NCBI GenBank assembly: GCA_029168955.1
Contig: JAPDOI010000270.1
Coordinates: forward strand, 372,001 to 436,000
Origin: Aplectana chamaeleonis
Lineage: Eukaryota > Nematoda > Chromadorea > Rhabditida > Cosmocercidae
Reading direction: 5' to 3'
DNA: 64,000 nt
In this document: positions 46,933 to 57,249 of the stretch, one piece after another
How positions within the stretch are numbered: position 1 is the stretch's first letter
How the letters are laid out: each line of letters begins with the position of its first letter
Notes under the pieces: generated by a model
Databases searched by the model: none
What the model was told of the DNA's origin: nothing
The model's input: the letters and a program-made list of their open reading frames with translations, nothing else
Made by a program: the position numbers and the translations under genes

Positions 46933-48800
46933 CTCGCCCATTTTTCCGTGCCGCCGCGCAATTATAGCACCAATCCGGGGTTTCCTCTCCTGCCAGAAGC
47001 GTTGCGGCGCGGAGAAATCGGTGTGACCATATGCAGTGGACAAGTGGCCTGACTGGCGAGCTAGCACGGCCAAATCTAAAACGTCGACAAACCACGGCAC
47101 TGTGCCGCAACCTTCCGTAACACCGGAAACGGATGTCAAATCTGTGCTTAGCACCCCGAAATGTTGTTATCGCGGCCACTTGGCCACCCATATTTCTCCG
47201 CCCCGCAACGATTTCGGAAGGGAAGGAAAAACCCGGGTTGGTGTCATAGCTTCGTTGGGGTGGAGGCAATGGTCCGAGAGGTGAAGGTTGCTTAGGATAC
47301 CTGAGTGGGGAATGGTGAAGGTTCCCTATAGATTTGCAACTTCAAAATTTGACGTTTTCTTAATCCCCTTTTTTCTTGCATTGAATGTATTTTTATTTTT
47401 AATCATTAATTTTGAAACAACATTTTTTTCCGTCAGATGACCTCCTTTAGAAAATCACTGTTCTTAATGAAAAGATCTGTGTGGGTCATGATAAAATTCC
47501 TTTAAGCTGTCTTGGAGTCAAAATTTGTCGGAAAATTTCTTCAAGCGATTTTTGAAAAACTATCTGTTCTTCGCTTATACCATTTCTACCCTTTTAGATG
47601 GATCTTTGAACAGAGCTCTTTCCGAAATCTTCATTAAATTTTGCGTCAAATAATGTTTTCAATTTGAGAAAATACGTTCCCAATCTCTCAGCCGATTTCA
47701 ATTTATGAATTAACGTTTCTTTCACTAAAAGCAATCAGTTTTTCGTCCATAACTTTTCTTCCCTAAAAGACAGCCCTTTCGTGAGCATAGTTTTCGTTTT
47801 TCACATAAAATTCTGCATCGAATAGCGTTTCCAGTTTGGAAAAATATTTTCTCGATCCTTCAGCCTAACTCATTTTACGAAAACCGGTTTTTCGCCTATA
47901 ACTCTTTAACCGTTGAAGATAGGGTTCGGTGAGGGTTGTTTCTGTAATCTATGTAAAATTCGGCGTCGAATGATATATCGGGTTCCTAACTTTGCTTGCC
48001 AAATAAGCCAGCCTGGTCGGTGGAGCCGAGCTCCATAGTTATTTCCATAGGGTGCTCCCGCCTCTATGGTTTAAATCGGAGACGCAGAGTTCTGCCGGAG
48101 CCAACAACGGGGCTCGGCTCCACCTCGACTGGCTCATGAAGCAAGCAAAGTTAGGAACCCGATATGTCATTCGATTCAGAATTTTACGTAGATTTCAAAA
48201 ACAACGTTCAACAAAACCCTATCTCCGAAGGTTAAAGAGTTACAGGCGAAAAACTGGTGCTTCGTAAAATGGATTAGGCTGAAGGATTGAGAAAATACTT
48301 TCCCAAACTGGAAGCACAAGTTGACGCAGAATTCCATCGAGATTTTGAAAACAAGCTTCACCAAAGGTCTCTCCAAGCACAAAAAGGTTATGAACGAAAA
48401 ACAAATAATTTCAGGCTAAAAAATGCACTTTATAAACTGAATTCGGCTGGAAGGAGAACTTATTTTTCAAAACTTAAAGCGTTTTCAATGCAGAATTGTA
48501 TGTGAATACCGAGAACAACTTTCACCAAAGGTCTATCTTTGAGCAGAAAAAAGTTATGAACGAAAAATCGGCAGTGACACCCACTGAATCTTGAAAATCA
48601 CTTGCATGAGTGTTGGGTCACTTTCATTCTTTATCGGGGCGTTTCATTGGTTGTCACCGGTTCTCCCAATGGTGAAGGTTCCCCACTTCACCTGCCCAGG
48701 GGTGAAGGTTGGTGGAGTACATGGCTCCACCCAACGAAGCTATGGTTGGTGTTATCATTGCATTGCACAGCGGCATGAAAAAATGGGCGTGGTCGAGTTT
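46933..48800. mobile_element. Foldback-like nested inverted repeat (~1.9 kb)
   Basis: The outermost pair is 'cgcccatttttccgtgcc' (46934) with 'ggcatgaaaaaatgggcg' (48774). A second palindrome spans 46975-47245. The core has long arms: 47440-48025 and, inverted, 48110-48580, for example 'ggttcctaactttgcttgcc' against 'gcaagcaaagttaggaaccc'. Each core arm is itself built of ~165-bp tandem units containing ttttcgtccataactttt-type text. Long inverted repeats made of internal tandem repeats are the defining structure of Drosophila FB (Foldback) elements. No transposase is visible. Confidence 0.75.
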
Positions 48801-49009
48801 GATTGCCATGTGGCTCCCTCTGTTAGAACCGCCTTAGTAGCCTCATCAGACGGTGTGGGGAAAAATTTAGCTCTTGCGTTGGGAAACATGGAACAATGGA
48901 GTAGTGAAGAAAATTAATTTAGTCTTGAAAGGTATGTCGATTCCTTCATACAATAGAGCTGATTTTCATATTTTTTGTTAAATCATCTCGGGTATTCAAA
49001 TTGAAATAA

Positions 49010-49390
49010 CGTTCGAATATTCACCTCTGCGTATAATCGAATTTGAATAATGTTCGAATATTCACCTTTTCCGAATAGTCGAATTCGAATAATATTCGAA
49101 TATTCACCTTTTCCGAATAGTCGAATTCGAATAATATTCGAATATTCACCTTTTCCGAATAGTCGGATTACAATAATATTCGAATATTCACCTTTTGCGA
49201 ATAGTCGAACTCGAATAATGTTCGAATTTTCAGTTTTTGCGAATAGTCGAATTCGAATAATGTTCGAATTTTCACCTTTTGCGAATAGTCGAATTCAAAT
49301 AATGTTCGAATATTCACACTTTTCGAATATTCGAATGTTCGAATAAAAATTCGTTCGAAAAATTCGAATATTTATTCGAACTGGAATATT
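49010..49390. repeat. Minisatellite B, 42-bp unit, ~8 copies
   Basis: The unit runs gttcgaatattcaccttttc, then cgaatagtcgaattcgaata, then at. Because 42 is a multiple of three, one frame stays open (FEYSPFPNSRIRII repeats). That ORF is not evidence of a gene. The last unit merges into a dense ttcgaatatt tract. Confidence 0.95.
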
Positions 49391-49668
49391 CGATCCTCAC
49401 TCTACTGCTCAGAAAAGCTATCTTTCTCTTATTTTTTGCATTTTTCTGTTCTAAGGGACACCACGAAAATCAATTGGAGGTACGGAAAAAGATCTTCCGA
49501 CGGTTGTAGGGAAGATGGAAAGAAACAATTTCAAAATTTTCTTATTTCGCTCATTGCACCTGGGAAGACTAAAAACGCCTAACCAATAAGTTACGTTAAA
49601 TTAAATTCCCTTCAGTGCACGGTTACCTAACGTAATCCGCCCAACTACATACAGTTGGGTCAGTGGCT

Positions 49669-49822
49669 AGCCTCCTCGAGAAAACATTTAAATATCACAC
49701 TCGCCTGCTAACCCGATAAGCTGTGCTCCTCTCTCGGCCTGAATCGATTAGCGGGCCGGCGCACGCGACCGCCACGCCAGCCGCGGGTGAAATTTAAGTG
49801 TTTTTTCTATTGAGGAGGCAAG
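49669..49822. mobile_element. Foldback MITE 'cttcctcaagaagaaac', copy 2
   Basis: The arms 'tagcctcctcgagaaaacat' and 'ctattgaggaggca' plus the central 'tgaatcgattagcggg' mark it as a relative of 44473-44649. Confidence 0.65.
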
Positions 49823-50477
49823 TCGCGGACCTAACTATATTCTTGTTCAGCGCCCCAGAACATCCTCTAAACAGAGTTTTGGGGAAAAAAAGTCCCAAAA
49901 CAGGAAACTCCCGGAAATGGGATTGCGCTTCGACCTTGGGATGCGAAAGTCCAAAAAATTGCGCCCAAACTGGGTCTCCGGGGTCTATTTGGGGCGCTGA
50001 GCACGAATGTGACCTTTGTTTTCGGTTAATAAGACGATCACTGTTGAATGCGGAAGGTAAAATGCCACTCAGCGCACCGTAGCCTACCGTAATTTTTCAA
50101 AACACTGAAAATGGGCCTCAATCTGAAAGTGGCACCCCGAATAACTCACTGGCTCAAATGAGTGCGATTAGGCGAGATTGGTATCTGTGGTCGATAGCGT
50201 ATGGTTGTGTGTGTGTCCGAAATGGGTCCGCATCGATGTTGACCAATAACAAAGCTTCGCTGAAGTAAGGACTAGAATGTGGTTTCAAAACAGTGTTCAT
50301 TGGTCATTGATCAATGAACAAGTACACAAGGCTCCTGTCTGAACCTTTTCTTCCAGCGTCATATTCATTTATTTATTTATTTAATGCACGCGAAGGTGCG
50401 CTATACACAACCATTTATTACCTTTTATACAAATGTATGAAAAACAATAGCTAAATAAAACAAAAAACAGAAACAAG

Positions 50478-51210
50478 GATGCTGCGACTATTCGGGAGGC
50501 GATCCTCTGTATAGACAAATGGGCGGAGAAATGGGAGCTACCAATAGTTGCCAAGAAAACCAACTATTTGTTGATTGGGGCTGGATACAATAATCTTGCC
50601 GCACAATACACACTGAGAAATTCGGTACTCACCTCTATATCTGTGGTTAGAGACCTAGGATTTTTGGTGTCGAACTGTTCAAACTTCGATAACCATTACG
50701 AAGCAATGGTTAAAAATGCAAGCTCTAGAACATACAATCTTTCCAAAATCTTGAAAACAAAAGACAATCAGGTGTACTTGCGAGCCCACAAGACCTACAA
50801 GTATCACGGTCTTCAATCCATATAAAAAAAGATATATATTATTTGAAGACCATCCAAAACAACTTTACTCGAGAAATGATGATGAGGTGTTTCGGTTTGA
50901 ACTACTTCCAACTACCAAATGGCATCGAGCGATCAAACAGATTGAAATTGCAATCGCTTCAAAAAAGAGAATAAAAGCTGACCTTGTGATAGTGTTCAAA
51001 ATAATTACTCGAAGAGTTTCTATAGACCCTACTCTTTTTTAGTACTACACTTACGGGGAACAAAAGAGGAAAGCTCAGGCTCTTTGTCTCAGTCGCAAAA
51101 TCAAACACAAGATCGAATATTTTTACATATGGAACTGCAAGGGAGTTGAACACACTACTGAGTGTGAACAAAACATTATTCTTTCGTCTCTGCAGGTGTC
51201 TGAAAATCAT
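50478..51210 (+). mobile_element. CR1-like LINE 3' fragment
   Basis: Reads DAATIREAILCIDKWAEKWE, then LLIGAGYNN, then VVRDLGFLVS, YLRAHKTYKYHGLQS, KTIQNNFTREMMMRCFGLNY and NGIERSNRLKLQSLQKRE. These are the thumb and C-terminal blocks of a CR1-type reverse transcriptase, with later frameshifts. It stops exactly where a TTAA-flanked MITE begins. Confidence 0.8.
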
Positions 51211-51702
51211 TTAAAGGCAGTGTTCTGGATAAAAAATGTGTTTCATTTCTCACTAGGAATGGGTAGAGGAGGGGCACACTGTAACGCTGGCGTTGAAAGA
51301 ACGCATGAAAACGAGCCAGGAAAAGCTTCAAAAGAGCCCGAAGTTGCCATTTCGAGCGCAAGGCAAACCCAAAAGTGCAACACACGCCCACCGAAGTGAA
51401 CAAATGAATGCTCGAGATCGTGAGATGAGCGATGATTTCCGATCATTAGCCCCGTTCTTCCCTTCATTCTCAGCTTCTCTCTCTACTCAGGTCAGCTCGC
51501 ATAGACCGGCTGCAAAAGACGGAAGTTACAAGCCTCGAACAACTCGTCCACCATGTTTCCTTAGCTCAATTTTTGAGGGACCATAACTCCGTTCCCAGAA
51601 GGTCTTGTACGATTTCAGAGACATTATTGGAGTCAGCATATGGCCGTTTTCAAGATAGGGGAAAAACAGAAAAACGATTTTTATCGTAAACACTGCCTTT
51701 AA
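51211..51702. mobile_element. TTAA|AGGCAGTGTT MITE
   Basis: Left ttaaaggcagtgttc, right aacactgcctttaa, with TTAA at both borders. The interior ('catgtttccttagctcaatt', 'tttttgaggga') is homologous to 52267-52740. About 490 bp. Confidence 0.8.
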
Positions 51703-52266
51703 CAAAACGAGTCTAATCAGATATTTCAGCATCTAAAGGCATAATGTTTTGCTTCCAGATCAGTCTCTCAGTCTATTTTTATGTATTGATCACGTGTGAT
51801 TTCATCCACGTCTCAGTAAATTAATAAATAAATAATCAAATGATTCTCACTAACGACGGGGTCGAGGGTGGTAGAACAGCATCATGGAGACTTCTTGGCT
51901 AGTTTCCATGTATCAATGCAAAATATGTTGGGGAGAGCTGAATTAAATCTTCTGAAGCGTTCTACCGCTAAATTGAATTGCGTTTTCCGCAATATATGGA
52001 GAGAGAATAGTAGGCGCTCGTCTGATATTCTGGGAAATGTTGGAACTCGCGGTATTTTCGTAGTTTGTAATATACATGTGAAACATTCTAACATGGTACC
52101 CCAAGCGGTTGGATCACTGGGATGGGGAAAAATCCATCATGGAATACCTACGCCCCTCTCACCTCAAATGCCATGTAAACTAGTTATGAAAAAAGCGACA
52201 CCCTTGAAACTGAAAACAATATGTTGAAAAATGTCAGAAAATGTAACCCATGATGCAGGAATGGCC

Positions 52267-52740
52267 TCAAAGGCACAGTCCAAGTTCAAAGACGAAATCT
52301 GAGATTTTCACATAATTGTAAATTAAACCCATCCTATATAGCACCTGCGAGCTTCCAATTCCTCAGAATAAGAGATATAGGAGGAAGCCATCCTGGGCGC
52401 TCACATCAGGGAACTTCTCTGACACGCACCTTTTACGATGTTTCAAGCTGAACAGTGGCGAGATGAACGATGGTTTCCGACAAACAGCCCCGTTTTCCAC
52501 TTCGCTCTTAACTTTTCTTTTGTTCAAGTAGACTCGCATACATAGGTTGCAAATGACGGGAGTTACAAGCCTTGGGAAACTGGTCAACCATGTTTCCATA
52601 GCTCAATTTTTGAGGGGCCCTAACTCCATTTCTAGGAGGCCTTATACGATTCTAGAGGCATCATTGACATCAGCGGGATACCGCTATCAAGATAGGTAGA
52701 AACGCAGAAAGACGATTCGGAGGTTAGACTGTGCCTTTAA
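52267..52740. mobile_element. TTAA|AGGCACAGTC MITE, copy 2
   Basis: Left tcaaaggcacagtc, right gactgtgcctttaa. The interior includes 'catgtttccatagctcaatt' and 'gaggggccctaactcc', matching 51211-51702 and, more weakly, 7334-7797. 474 bp. Confidence 0.8.
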
Positions 52741-53270
52741 GCCCCTTTCACAGTTTGCCATAAGGCGCCGTCCGACACGTTGAAGGATAGGGCTGCGACA
52801 TCGTTGGCTCCGCATTGTGACTTTGGACGACCCACGTCGCACCGCGGCCTTCAATGTCAGTGAGGAATTCCTCCGTTGATTTCGGGATTATCAATATTAT
52901 CGGTCGCTATATCACAGGCCTGGGGCGGCATGCACGTACGCGGCGGGTTAGTTTGGGGTTAGGCAGGGTTTGGGGCGTCGGCGCGTATCATGATTGCTGT
53001 GCGAGTGCTGGAGATAATCAATAGTTGGGGTCTCAACGGGGTTTCGGCTGCCCCACCCTCCTACGTAGGCTTTGCGAGGGAACGATTTTTCAGTGCTAGC
53101 CTAACTGCCTTTTAGCCCTCGCGCAGCTATCATCAAACGCGCCGACGCTCCAAATCCTGCATACCCCAACCTAACCCGCTGCGTATGTGCATGCCGCCCC
53201 TGGTGGTTGCCGCGCGCAACGTCGGATAACATTGTCCGACGTCGGACGGCAAGACAAATGTGAACGGGTC
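52741..53270. mobile_element. GC-rich foldback (~530 bp)
   Basis: Outer TIRs begin gcccctttcaca and end tgtgaacgggtc, with gccgtccgac shared inward. Inner arms of ~82 bp are strongly inverted: 'ggggcggcatgcacgtacgc' against 'gcgtatgtgcatgccgcccc'. It directly abuts the MITE ending at 52740. Confidence 0.75.
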
Positions 53271-53280
53271 TTTACACAGG

Positions 53281-53352
53281 GTCTTTGAACCATCAACTCT
53301 CACCATTCCATTGCTCCGTAGGCCCCCGTGTTACCGGTTGAGCCATCGTGTA
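53281..53352 (-). pseudogene. tRNA-like / SINE-head sequence
   Basis: On the minus strand 'gatggctcaaccggtaacac' is a good A-box/D-arm, and 'gatggttcaaagacc' ~45 bases on resembles a B box. Stems are incomplete. A tRNA-derived SINE or pseudogene. Confidence 0.4.
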
Positions 53353-54198
53353 GTGATAGTACGACCCAGCTATCTCATTGCAGTAATCGATGGATAACAT
53401 GCGACAAACACTCATCAGGGGAGCTGGAATCAATTGTTAACTACGGACTCAAACTGGGTTTTGTCTCCACACTCTCTGGACAACATTCGTAGGAGATGTC
53501 GATGCCCTTGTTCTGGTCATAATTGCCTTACTTCTTATGTATCGAGCGTTTTAGTTCTTACTACTTTTTCGTCCTTTTTTCGTGATCTATCCAGATATGC
53601 GTTGAGTTGAATTGTGTGATATAAAATGTTTTTCCAATCTCCATCATAATACCGTTTTTCAGAATTCAGTTTATATTCGAGGCGGTCCGTAGTAGGAGAA
53701 TCATTTAGGAATCCTAACGGCTATTCAGAATCGACATCAAAAGCTATTTCTTTCAGGATACCACATGGCTGAATCTTGAAGAAGGTACACAGGCATGAAA
53801 GAAAACCGAATGCGCGAAGCGCGAGGGCGGAATCGGCATAGAAATGAAAGTCTGTGTCTATGAACACAAATCAAGTGTCTTCAATGTGTGCCTAAACTGA
53901 CAAGGTAAGTGTTTAGAGTGGTAAACGCATCTGCCAAAACGACTGGTATCGTTAGTATCTATAGTGGCTCAATAGTAAAACTGAGCAGTATCCAGCCCCG
54001 AGCTGCAGGTTCCGAAAAGTTACAAGCTTGAAAAGCTCATTTTTGTGCTTTTTGTACCTTCCAAAAAGGGCACTAATCTTTCGAAAATTTGGAAACGGAC
54101 CTCATAAATGTGTTCAGCGCCCAAAACTACCCCACTTAGCAAAATTTGGGTGAAGGCGCATTTTCCATACTTTGTCCAGACTGACAGCGTTTTGGACT

Positions 54199-54266
54199 TG
54201 TACGGATTTTCGGTTGGGCGAATATTTATACCGGTACGGATTTTCGGTTGGGCGAATATTTATACC
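54199..54266 (+). repeat. 34-bp exact tandem duplication
   Basis: 'gtacggattttcggttgggc' continuing 'gaatatttataccg' occurs twice head to tail without a mismatch, so it is recent. Confidence 0.9.
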
Positions 54267-54329
54267 GATTAGAGGGCTCTGGAAGCGTTCTAGAAAAATG
54301 TTCCAGATTTGACTTAAAATTTGCACTGG

Positions 54330-54780
54330 GGGGTTCTTTGGGGTGCTGATCACGAATCTGTGGTTTATTAGTCGATTTTTCAAAGTTTTCGGCTGATTTC
54401 GTTCAAAGCTTCCCAACCGGGGAAAATTTCGATGGGAAAACTCCACTTTCGAGATTTTCGGAGTGCTACGGTAGATATTACTCAAATTGTTCCTCGGGTG
54501 GTTATTTGGAGTGCTGAACACGAATCTGAAGTCCGTTTATCGATTTTTTGCAAATTGTGGTAGATTACGGTGGGTATACGGTAGTTTGGTCAAAATCTCA
54601 GATTTTACTCAAAAATTGTATACGGGGGTTATTCGGGGTAGAGAATATGAATTTAACGTCCGTTTGTCGATTTTCAGAATACTAAGGTGGCTTTTGCCCC
54701 TAAATGACATGTTACCTACCGTGACCTACAGTGAACCTCGGAACTTCGACAAATGGACTCCAGATTCGTGTTCACCACCC
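54330..54780. repeat. Degenerate array of GGTGCTGAACACGAAT units
   Basis: The motif occurs at 54339 (ggtgctgatcacgaatctg), 54511 (agtgctgaacacgaatctg), 54637 (decayed) and inverted at 54761. Spacing is roughly 125-170 bp, with shared gtccgtttatcgatttt trailers. Confidence 0.65.
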
Positions 54781-55589
54781 TAGGTTACCGCTACATACAA
54801 GTTTTGGGCTAAATCCGAGAAAATTTTTTTCAACTCACAAAAAATTGCCTGATGGGCACCCTGGCCTTCTCGCGAAAATTAAAAAATGCTCATAACTTGT
54901 TCGAACCTGCAGCTCGGGGCGGGATACTGCACATTTTTACTATTGAGCGAGACGAGATACTAACGATACTGGTCGTTTTCGCAGATGCGTTTACCACTCT
55001 AAACACTTCCCTTGTGAGTTTTACCCAAATCAATGGAACTGATTCTTTTGATATCTCACGGGTTTGAATTTCTTTGATCACGTCCGCGGATTTTAGCTAT
55101 CGACATCTAATGCACTAATCCATTCCTACCTCAAAACCGCTTTGCGTTTCACGCACTGAACTGTATCTTCAATGCCTGTGTACCTGGTTAGAGGGTGACA
55201 TTTGTAAATCTGAAAGAAAGAAATATCTATGCTGATTACAAAACTGTCTCTAGCTTCTCAGTTGGAACGCTTTGAACAGAGTAGAACATTAAGGCACGAA
55301 ATCCGGTCTTCTGAAAGAATTTTCTGTTCTGCTAGGGAAGGATTTAGTGTCATGACTTCGGCAAACATGGAGCTGACATTGATTACATATGGTTTAAGTG
55401 CACATGACGCATCCGATGCCTCTGTAATCGTGATTTGACGTCAATTACATAGTGCAAGATGCGCAATGATTTTCGAGCTGTTGAGGTGTTAAGAATGAAT
55501 ACCTCTATGATTGTGACGGACCTCAGAAGATTACGATGACTTCACGTTTAGATAGGGCTCACGCACTACAAAGGTTGTGTGGCGGCTCA

Positions 55590-56450
55590 TAAACTCAGAA
55601 AAATGATAACATGTGACATGTAATATAAAGTGTAAGATAGTTGAGACATTCAAGTATATGATCTTTATATCGCATATAATCTAAACTCATATTACATGTA
55701 ACATACACTTATATGACACGTGACACACACTTATGTTTCATGTAATTTAATTAGAGCTGCAAGTTGAAGCTCTATGCTTTAAGGGTTGTAGTTGCAAGTT
55801 CCAAGCTACTGTTCCAGGCTCTAAGTTCAGCAAGCTCTAAGTTCTCTTGGACATTCAAGGAGCTTAAAGCTTGCTGGTTCACGACTGAAGCAGCGAGCTT
55901 GGATTCCACAGGTTCATTCAAGAAACAGTGGGCTCAAACTTGCTTCAAAAATGTTGGATGTCGCTCCCTTTAATCCTCCCAAAGATTAGCACGAACCGTG
56001 AGGAGCGAGAGATCAAAGACTCCGCAATGGCGAGTGACCACCCGGTCGAATATCCATATAAGGGACCTACGCTCAACGCCAAGGTATGGGGTGGCCGGTA
56101 TGCTAGGCAGGCTTGGATAACGTGTTCAGCATGAGCCCTCAGTTGCTGGGAGCATTTAAGTTATGTTACACCTACACTGCATGTAATTTACTTGAGTAGA
56201 GACAACTCACATGTAACTTACATTGACGGAGATTTATTACAAGTACATTGTAATCGTTCTTTATGTTACAAGAATTATGTTTTCACCATCGAAAACATTT
56301 TACGTTCGACATTTGGCCTGCGAGCGAGAGACCGATATATTACACGTAACAAAGATCGGTTGAGACAATTTGCAAGAAATATACATTGGTCAATTTATAT
56401 TACATGTATATTAAATCACGCCTTTTATATAACATGTTATATGTTTTAAT
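55590..56450. repeat. AT-rich tract dense in TTACATGTAA-type palindromes
   Basis: acatgtaa or its complement recurs at least eight times (near 55629, 55693, 55738, 56179, 56211, 56400, 56432), in both halves of the tract. No gene seen. A separate 55760-55880 stretch repeats 'gctctaagttc'. Confidence 0.5.
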
Positions 56451-57202
56451 TTTTTGAAAATAGAGGTTTCACCACGGGGTTGACATCAAGCCAGCTCCTC
56501 TTTGTCGCAGCAACAGCTGTTTATGGGTTCCAAAGCATACAGAGTTTCGACCCTGCCTCAAATGCAGCTCGTTGCTCTTGTTAGAAACGGCTGCTGCTGA
56601 TAACGAGGGATTGAACCCGATGTCGGTCCTTAAATGGAACCCTTATCATCAGCAGCATTTAGTGCAAACAGCAGCACGTTCTGCGAAGAGAATTTTGGCT
56701 ACCAACCCATCCAGCGGGATAAGGTATGATCCTTGCCAAACTCTGCAAGAATGGCAACTGCACCACTGTCCGCAACAAGGGCATGATCTTTGCCACGGCT
56801 CACAATCAGGTGTGCCGACGTACAACCCAGAGTGCGTGAATGAAGTGAAATGGCAAAGAAATCATCACGTAGCACGTTGGTCATCTAATAGCGTGTGAGT
56901 GATAAACACCTAAGCGATGATCGAACTCCAAAAAATTTAGAAATTTAGATTTGTTGTGTGCGAAGGGGTCGCAACGACCAGATCCAATTACTGCGGGCTC
57001 ATTCAAAAGTAGGAAATACCAAGCCCTCTCTGGGGTTTCGTAACTTGACTGGGTTAGCCGTAAGCTTAGCGTCAAATCGGACAAGAATGTGTCACGTGAT
57101 GCTCACTATTCTGAGCAAAGGAGTTTTCTCCATGTCGCTTCTGAACTCGGTGGGTAGAACCTCAGAAAGCTACCAATAGTAGAAATCTAAAATGTTCAAC
57201 AA

Positions 57203-57248
57203 TATATGGTTTCATGCTCGCGGAATTGGTCGAAATGAAACCATATAT
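57203..57248. repeat. Short hairpin, 14-bp perfect arms
   Basis: 'atatatggtttcat' and 'atgaaaccatatat' separated by ~18 bp. Could be a small RNA hairpin or a MITE remnant; no supporting context. Confidence 0.6.
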
Positions 57249-57249
57249 G

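Larger units (their letters stand above)
53880..55030. mobile_element. Foldback with ~130-bp arms enclosing a motif array
   Basis: The left arm ('gtaaacgcatctgccaaaac', 'cagccccgagctgcaggttc') is inverted at 54900-55010 ('gaacctgcagctcggggc', 'cagatgcgtttaccactcta'). Between the arms lies a degenerate array of 'ggtgctgaacacgaatctg' motifs and an exact 34-bp duplication at 54199-54266. Confidence 0.7.

Noticed and set aside
49050..49346. 98-codon ORF of FEYSPFPNSRIRII repeats
   Set aside because: The 42-bp minisatellite unit is a multiple of three, which keeps a frame open without selection.
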